Assembly (NCBI GenBank): GCA_026770585.1
Contig: MU646990.1
Span: forward strand, 237,770 to 247,895
Direction: 5' to 3'
DNA: 10,126 bases
Origin: Baffinella frigidus
Lineage: Eukaryota > Cryptophyceae > Cryptomonadales > Baffinellaceae
The notes under the pieces are model-generated. The model was given only the letters and a program-made list of their open reading frames with translations. It had not been told where the DNA came from and searched no databases. Made by a program: the position numbers and the translations under genes. Below, in pieces: positions 6,306 to 10,126 of the stretch (its first letter is position 1; every line of letters begins with the position of its first letter).

Positions 6306-6839
6306 ATGGCGCCCTCTTCGCCCACCGACGCCGCGACGCGCAAGCCCTCGCACCTGAACCTCGTCATCGACGGGATCCGCAAGAAAGACGCCGAGATTCG
6401 CCCGAAGATCCTCGCCAGACGACTCTCGTCCGCGGACACCTCCACCATGGAGCGGTCTGCGCCCTCGTCGCCTGGTGCGTCGAAAATCGAGGTGTGGGCA
6501 CCGGTGACGGACATGGACGAGGGCAGCGTGGAGCGCCCAGAGGGCTTTTGCGGGCTCGACGAGTGGGATCTCGAGGAGGCAATGATCGAGCTGGAGGACG
6601 CGGGCGAGATCGTCTGGAACGGGGCTGAGGAACGCGAGCGCGCCGACCATTTCCTCGACGACAGCATCTCATGGCAGAGCCAAGCCTTCCTTCAACGGCA
6701 AGGGCGTCCCGAAAAGGCATCGCATGGAACTGCGGCTGCGGGCTTCGATCTCTTTGACGACGACAACGCTACGCCGGCAAGCCACTTTGAGGACGATGCG
6801 GTGGGCATCTGGTGGCTGCCTTCAGGCTCTAGCGACTGA
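6306..6839 (+). CDS. Gene B: acidic 177-aa paralogue of gene A
   Basis: Unknown function. It is intronless, with the same start context as gene A. Relative to A, 16 of the first 172 residues differ, all at or after residue 54: A54S, I81F, a KTD-to-EIV block at 101-103, Y114D, N120S, N125S, P129L, QHA-to-RPE at 134-136, Q140H, W145A, Y150F and S171L. The first 53 codons are identical to A even at silent sites, whereas the remainder has 16 replaced codons against only 5 purely silent ones. The C terminus continues five residues past A's stop, ending SGSSD. Shared features are the basic helix with RRLS, the acidic helix at 83-100, the DDDN cluster and terminal GIWW. It is probably a soluble nuclear or cytosolic protein. 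An equally compatible reading is that one copy is drifting toward a pseudogene, but neither has a frameshift. Confidence 0.72.
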   Translation: MAPSSPTDAATRKPSHLNLVIDGIRKKDAEIRPKILARRLSSADTSTMERSAPSSPGASKIEVWAPVTDMDEGSVERPEGFCGLDEWDLEEAMIELEDAGEIVWNGAEERERADHFLDDSISWQSQAFLQRQGRPEKASHGTAAAGFDLFDDDNATPASHFEDDAVGIWWLPSGSSD

Positions 6840-7080
6840 TGCGATGGTAGAGGTAGACGCGACGCGGGCCGCTAGTGACGCTTGTGAACAATGAATCTGC
6901 ATTCTGTGCACTGTACACGGACATCTTCCTTCCATCGTTCCCTGGGCGAAACAGAGTGTCACTTGTGCTGACGTCAATCCAAGTGCCCAGCAGCTCGCTG
7001 CTGCTCCCCGCGCAGGCTCCGACAGGCTCCGATTGTAGTTTGGCGAAGGCGTGGGTGTGGCAAAATAGTGAGTTTCTCTC
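6840..7080 (+). other. 3' flank of gene B
   Basis: Matches the gene A 3' flank to about 7012, including the word GAGGTAGACGCGACGCGGGCC and the TGACGT half-site near 6969. After 7012 the sequence is unrelated to A and leads into an M2 fragment. No independent gene is seen. Confidence 0.55.
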
Positions 7081-7150
7081 TGTCCCTTAAGTGGCCATGC
7101 CGTCAAATTTGACGGCCAAGAGGACTTAGGCAGGTCCTAGGGCCTTCTAT
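7081..7150. mobile_element. M2 element fragment (left half)
   Basis: TCCCTTAAGTGGCC and the internal perfect 18-bp palindrome GCCGTCAAATTTGACGGC (7099-7116), then CCAAGAGG...TAGGCAGGTCCTAGGGCC, match the left part of the tandem M2 units at 9828-10126. The right arm is missing. Its inner palindrome is more perfect than in the tandem copies, so this may be closer to the ancestral form. Confidence 0.75.
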
Positions 7151-7169
7151 CCGCCAACCCACACAGTTT

Positions 7170-7292
7170 GCTACCAAGGGATGTTCGGCCCATTTTGGGC
7201 CGAGTTTCCGTTACCTTATCCGTAGGATCCCCCTTATGTCCCTGCGGGTTGCCTACCGTAGGGTCCTAGGTTTTATCGCTTAGGGGTTATTC
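7170..7292. repeat. R2 dispersed repeat, copy 1
   Basis: About 123 bp sharing GGGCCGAGTTTCCG, TATCCGTAGGA-type sequence, GGGTTGCCTACCGTAGGGTC and GGGGTTATTC with 8367-8490. It directly follows the M2 fragment. Shared CCTACCGTAGGGTC links it to the internal module of M1 and M2. Confidence 0.75.
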
Positions 7293-7407
7293 GAAATCCC
7301 TTCGAAGTCCGCTGTGTGGCGCGCACCTAAGCCTCCCGTGTAGGAAGAACAACCTCCGAAGACGTTTTTGGTGGACGCACGGATGGAGGAGGTGCGCAAC
7401 TGCTCGA

Positions 7408-7408
7408 C

Positions 7409-7440
<32 letters not shown>

Positions 7441-7475
7441 AGGGAGGAAGAGAGAGAGAGAGAGAGAGAGAGAGG
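7408..7475. repeat. Polypurine (GA)n-GGGA-(GA)n microsatellite
   Basis: About 67 bases of uninterrupted purine: alternating GA from ~7408, a GGGAGGGAGGGAGG core, then alternating GA again to ~7475. The near mirror symmetry is typical of sequences that can form triplex (H-DNA). Frames crossing it (poly Arg-Glu) are artefacts. Confidence 0.9.
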
Positions 7476-7836
7476 ACGGCCCAGACATCGAGGAGAGAGA
7501 GGAGGAATACAAAAGGTCTCCTCCCACCACTCGGCCACTACCTCGTGAAGTCGATTGGAGTGAGCCTCGGTCGGACAAGTGATGAGCCTCGATGGGTGAC
7601 TAACGAAGGTATCTTAGATCTCGCGCGTGGTTGGGCCTGGGCCGGCGCGGCCTCTCTCCTCCTAAGCGGGGTCTCATCTGGTAGCGAAGGTTTCCGCGTG
7701 GGGAGCGTAAGATAGCGGGTCAGATTCTGTCTTGGTCCGAAATGAGATTGCATCCGTTTCTGGTACAAACCCTGCCCGGTTCAGTCGCAGCCTTGGTTCT
7801 AAACCTTCATCAGGTCCACTCCATTTACACGCGATC
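7476..7836. other. Spacer, no supported gene
   Basis: The only recognisable item is GTGAGCCTCGGTCGGACA around 7559-7576, which matches the reverse complement of about 2065-2083 beside telomere block T1, so a scrap of the array flank has been copied here in inverse orientation. Open frames in this stretch extend out of the GA tract and have no coding support. Confidence 0.45.
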
Positions 7837-7942
7837 TTCTAGGTCCTTTTTGCTCTTCGAGCTCCCGACATAGACGGACTCTGGAACTTGTTCTGCAGAA
7901 AAGCCACGCGTCCTTTCGGATCACACCAAGCCCCCCGGTGCC
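7837..7942. repeat. R1 dispersed repeat, copy 4
   Basis: Diverged copy with TTCGAGCTCCCGACATAGACGG, CTTGTTCTGCAGAAAAGCC and TCCTTTCGGATCACACCAAG as its recognisable segments. It lies outside the telomere-like region, so R1 is not confined to those arrays. The minus-strand R1 frame remains open, with VRLCREL where the other copies have VRLCWEL. Confidence 0.72.
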
Positions 7943-8366
7943 CCGCACCCTGGCACACAAGGGCGGATGAAAGCGCTCGCAAGACGCTTCACTTGGCAAC
8001 CGTAAGTGGCCCAGTTGACTTGTGACGTAGCTGTCGCGCACATGGTCGAGGTGCAAGGTTGTCCACTCGGTGGACTACAAAGGTTTCGGGACCCCTAAAT
8101 TCAGCGGTAACGTGACCAAATGTGCACCAGATTTGGCCTTAAAGTTAACAGCGTTGAGGCAAGTTGACTTTGATGAAAGGTCCGTAGTCCACCGTGTGGA
8201 CCCTGGAGGCCATCCGCTGTCGAGCCAACTCGGCACATATAAGACAGTCAGGACCGGGATTCCGGTCCTGGCTTTTCATTTTAAAAGTCCATTTCCTTCA
8301 GGATTCAGGTTAAAGTTTTTAAAATTATGTCCCGTCCTCGCTCGGTAGCGGCCAGCCGCACAGCGG
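7943..8366. other. Spacer with a ~141-bp inverted-repeat unit, no supported gene
   Basis: GTCCACTCGGTGGACTAC (8061-8078) and GTAGTCCACCGTGTGGAC (8184-8201) are complementary at 17 of 18 positions, bounding a possible foldback unit. A 92-codon frame starting at 8070 runs through it but has no recognisable domain and no duplicate, so it is not called. A hairpin GGACCGGGATTCCGGTCC lies at about 8251-8268. Confidence 0.5.
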
Positions 8367-8490
8367 GCTACGAAGGGATTTTCGGACCATTTCGGGCCGA
8401 GTTTCCGGTACCTCATCCGTAGGAACCCCCCTACGCCCCCTACGGGTTGCCTACCGTAGGGTCGTAGGTCTCATCGTTTGGGGGTTATTC
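8367..8490. repeat. R2 dispersed repeat, copy 2
   Basis: Partner of 7170-7292, in direct orientation about 1.2 kb away, at roughly 75-80% identity by eye. The best-kept parts are TTTCGGGCCGAGTTTCCGGT and CTACGGGTTGCCTACCGTAG. It has no coding capacity. Confidence 0.72.
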
Positions 8491-8780
8491 AAGCCCTCGT
8501 TGTGGTTCCAGGACGCGTAGATAGATCATGATTACGGTCGGGGGGCGAGTCTGTGTTTCCATGGTCGGATTGCGGGGTTACATGTAATGTGAAAGAAAAA
8601 GCGTGATTTGGGGGCTATGTTACGGGCCAGAACTCAGATTCGTGCCAGTACCACGTGACACTGCAGGGCTCGGTTGTTTCGCTTGTGCGGTCTTGCCCCA
8701 AAAGTGCGGTCTTGCCCCAAACGAGGCTTCAGATACAATCCTATTTCCAGTTTATTTCACCTACGTATGACGCCCACTTT
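8491..8780. other. Spacer with an 18-bp direct repeat
   Basis: GTGCGGTCTTGCCCCAAA occurs at 8685-8702 and again at 8704-8721. Apart from this pair nothing in the stretch is recognisable. Confidence 0.5.
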
Positions 8781-8823
8781 AGGGTCCTGGGGGCGCGCGC
8801 CCCCTTATGAGCGAGGTACCCAT
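8781..8823. mobile_element. M1 right-arm fragment with GC-rich palindrome
   Basis: GGTCCTGGGGG followed by TTATGAGCGAGGTACCCATG matches the right arm of M1 only. Between these parts is the perfect 16-bp palindrome GGGGGCGCGCGCCCCC (8789-8804), where intact copies have a G run and CGGTTTC. It lies 10 bp from a complete M1, so it may be a remnant of an earlier insertion or of an abortive excision. Confidence 0.65.
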
Positions 8824-8833
8824 GAACTGGCTG

Positions 8834-8948
8834 CAGGGGTACCTCGCTCATAAGAAAGCGTCTCCTCCTAGGACCCTACAGAGGGCCTATGCCTAAGGCC
8901 CTATGGTAGTCCTGGGGGGGGCAGTTTCTTATGAGCGAGGTACCCCTG
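8834..8948. mobile_element. M1 palindromic element, copy 2
   Basis: 115 bp, with both arms carrying CTCGCTCATAAGAAA or its complement. The left inner arm is altered (AAGCGTCTCCTCC in place of a C run). The flank is TG on the left and TA on the right, so no perfect target duplication remains. Open frames across it are products of the palindrome. Confidence 0.8.
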
Positions 8949-9009
8949 TAGGGGTGCATACACGGCGGCAGTGTTGGTAGTAAAATGGGTCTCCACATCA
9001 CGCCTTGTT

Positions 9010-9127
9010 CAGGGGTACCTCGCTCATAAGAAACCGCCCCCCCCCCCAGGGCCACCATAGGACCCTATGCATAGGCCTACTGTAGGGTCCTAGGAGGAGG
9101 CGGTTTCTTATGAGCGAGGTACCCCTG
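9010..9127. mobile_element. M1 palindromic element, copy 3
   Basis: 118 bp, with intact CAGGGGTACC / GGTACCCCTG ends. It splits a unit of the 37-bp tandem repeat: CGCCTTGTT lies immediately left, and a sequence resembling the remainder of the unit (GGCAGAGGACTTCC) lies right. Removing the element plus 2 bp leaves a unit of about 40 bp, close to 37. Confidence 0.82.
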
Positions 9128-9160
9128 TAGGCAGAGGACTTCCACGTCGTTCCTGACTAT

Positions 9161-9310
9161 CGCCTTGTAAACAGAGCACTCATCATGTTCTCCCTGGCAC
9201 CTCGAACACACAGAACTTCCTCACCCCCCCCTCACACCTTGTATCCAAAGAACGTTTCATTCTCTCGCATGCGCCTTGCACACAGAGAACGTCTTTCCCC
9301 ACTTGCGCCT
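9161..9310 (+). repeat. Degenerate 37-bp tandem repeat
   Basis: Unit starts (CGCCTT, CACCTC, CACCTT, CGCCTT, CGCCTT) fall at 9161, 9198, 9235, 9272 and 9306, that is 37, 37, 37 and 34 bp apart. The loose consensus is CGCCTTGNACACAGAGAACG followed by a pyrimidine-rich part. A further unit start lies at 9001, separated from the rest by M1 copy 3. No palindromy and no CRISPR-type repeat conservation. Confidence 0.7.
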
Positions 9311-9402
9311 TATCCCTTGAGTGACCATAGGGTGAATATTCAACCGAACTCGTCCTAGGGCCCTACCGTAGGGCGTATGAGCCTAGTCGCCTCTGAAGGC
9401 AT
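9311..9402. mobile_element. M2 element, diverged copy
   Basis: TATCCCTTGAGTGACC at the left, CGTCCTAGGGCCCTACCGTA and GGGCGTATGAGCCTA in the centre-right, and a decayed right arm CTCTGAAGGCA. It is about 12 bp shorter than the tandem copies and lacks the AAATTT palindrome. It starts exactly where the fifth 37-bp unit breaks off. Confidence 0.65.
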
Positions 9403-9499
9403 AGCCAGCGTGCATTGGTTTTAGTCAACTCCTCTTCGCGGGCTTACCCCCGGTTTGCCGGGGCAAACGCTTTCTAGCTCTGTCCCAGTAAATTTGGGA

Positions 9500-9601
9500 T
9501 CGCCATTATTCCGCCCCCCCCCCCGAAACTTCACAGGTGGATTTCAACCCCCCCCCATGAAATTCACCAGCGAAATTTCGGGGGGGGCGAAATCATGGCG
9601 A
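9500..9601. repeat. C-run/G-run foldback element (~102 bp)
   Basis: TCGCCAT (9500-9506) pairs with ATGGCGA at 9595-9601; inside, CCGCCCCCCCC pairs with GGGGGGGGCG (about 9579-9589), and GGTGGATTTC (9537-9546) with GAAATTCACC (9559-9568). The three nested stems are collinear, giving one extended hairpin. It is unrelated in sequence to M1 or M2, so it would be a third foldback family. Next to it, GTTTGCCGGGGCAAAC (9453-9468) is a separate perfect palindrome. Confidence 0.65.
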
Positions 9602-9627
9602 GCCGAAATCTAAGTGGGGCATAGCTA

Positions 9628-9744
9628 CAGGGGTACCTCGCTCAGAAGAAACCGCCCCCCCCTTAGGACCACCGTAGGGCCCTAGGGGTAGGCCTCCTGT
9701 AGGGTCCTAGGGGGGGGTGGTTTCTTATGAGCGAGGTACACCTG
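9628..9744. mobile_element. M1 palindromic element, copy 4
   Basis: 117 bp, flanked by TA on both sides as in copy 1. One arm base differs (CTCAGAAGAAA in place of CTCATAAGAAA) and the right end has TACACCTG for TACCCCTG. The internal module reads AGGACCACCGTAGGGCC ... TGTAGGGTCCTAGG. Confidence 0.82.
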
Positions 9745-9827
9745 TAGGCTGTGTAGACAGCGTGCTTCTCTGGGGATACTACCCCGTGTAGGATGACCGG
9801 AGTGACTTTACACACAGTCACGTCCAC

Positions 9828-10126
9828 TATCCCTCAAGTGGCCAAGCCGACAAATTTGAGGGCCAAGAGGTCCTACGCAGGTCCTAGGGCCCTACGGTAG
9901 GGCGTATGAGCCTACTGGCCACTTAAGGGATAAGGAGATATCCCTTAAGTGCCCAAGCCGACAAATTTGACGGCCAAGAGGTCCTAGGCAGGTCCTAGGG
10001 CCCTACGGTAGGGCGTATGAGCCTACTGGCCACTTAAGGGATAAGGAAATATCCCTTAAGTGCCCATGCCGCCAAATTTGACGGCCAAGAGGTCCTAGGC
10101 TGGTCCTAGGGCCCTACGGTAGGGCG
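9828..10126 (+). repeat. 111-bp tandem array of M2 elements, truncated by the window edge
   Basis: Two full units and most of a third (9828-9932, 9939-10043, 10050-10126). Each is a 105-bp element bounded by TATCCCTTAAGTG and its complement ending CACTTAAGGGATA, separated by a 6-bp spacer (AGGAGA, then AGGAAA). Each unit contains GTCCTAGGGCCCTACGGTAG. Units are nearly identical, so amplification is recent. The TA at each end could be a target-site duplication. No coding capacity. The array continues beyond 10126. Confidence 0.85.

Noticed and set aside
7368-7715. 115-codon plus-strand frame with poly Arg-Glu
   Set aside because: Driven by the GA microsatellite; low complexity and no conserved context.
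8070-8348. 92-codon plus-strand frame
   Set aside because: Runs across an inverted-repeat unit, has no recognisable domain and no second copy.
9161-9310. Regular 37-bp spacing resembling a CRISPR array
   Set aside because: Units are degenerate throughout with no constant repeat and variable spacer, and the setting is eukaryotic. It is a minisatellite.
1-10126. tRNA, rRNA or spliceosomal RNA genes
   Set aside because: No box sequences or cloverleaf-compatible stems were seen on either strand by inspection; the hairpins present belong to palindromic elements.

Overview
This is a eukaryotic nuclear segment. It has no bacterial-style gene packing, about 2 kb of degenerate (TTTAGGG)n/(CCCTAAA)n telomere-type repeat, and many short palindromic elements that look like non-autonomous DNA transposons. 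The seven-base TTTAGGG/CCCTAAA register fits plants, green algae and several algal or alveolate lineages, and argues against most fungi and animals, which use TTAGGG. GC-rich codons and abundant inverted-repeat elements suggest an alga or other protist subtelomere or internal telomere relic. I could not name the species.

Layout. Positions 507-1560 and 6019-7012 are two direct copies of a roughly 1 kb segment. Each carries one intact intronless gene: copy A at 827-1345 (172 aa) and copy B at 6306-6839 (177 aa). The proteins are about 91% identical, acidic and Trp/Asp-rich, and I do not recognise the family. Both promoters keep an exact TGACGTCA (CRE/bZIP-type) palindrome 130-165 bp upstream of the ATG.

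Between the two copies (about 2.0-4.7 kb) lie telomere-like blocks whose strand polarity switches at least four times: C-rich, G-rich, C-rich, G-rich, C-rich. The blocks are broken up by a dispersed ~110-bp repeat (R1, which also occurs outside the arrays), AT-rich inverted repeats, and a 51-bp inverted copy of sequence from just downstream of gene A. One junction at 4409/4433 has the polarity expected of two telomeres joined end to end.

From 7.1 kb to the window end there is no convincing gene. This part holds a polypurine GA tract, a pair of ~123-bp repeats (R2), three full copies and one fragment of a ~117-bp palindromic element (M1; a fourth full copy is at 1746-1862), a degenerate 37-bp tandem repeat interrupted by one M1, and a 111-bp tandem array of a second palindromic element (M2) that runs off the right edge.

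The two duplicated genes are the only coding sequences supported here. The rest is best read as a repeat nursery: telomeric repeats, segmental duplication and nested palindromic elements. No virus, toxin, CRISPR, rRNA or tRNA signature was seen.
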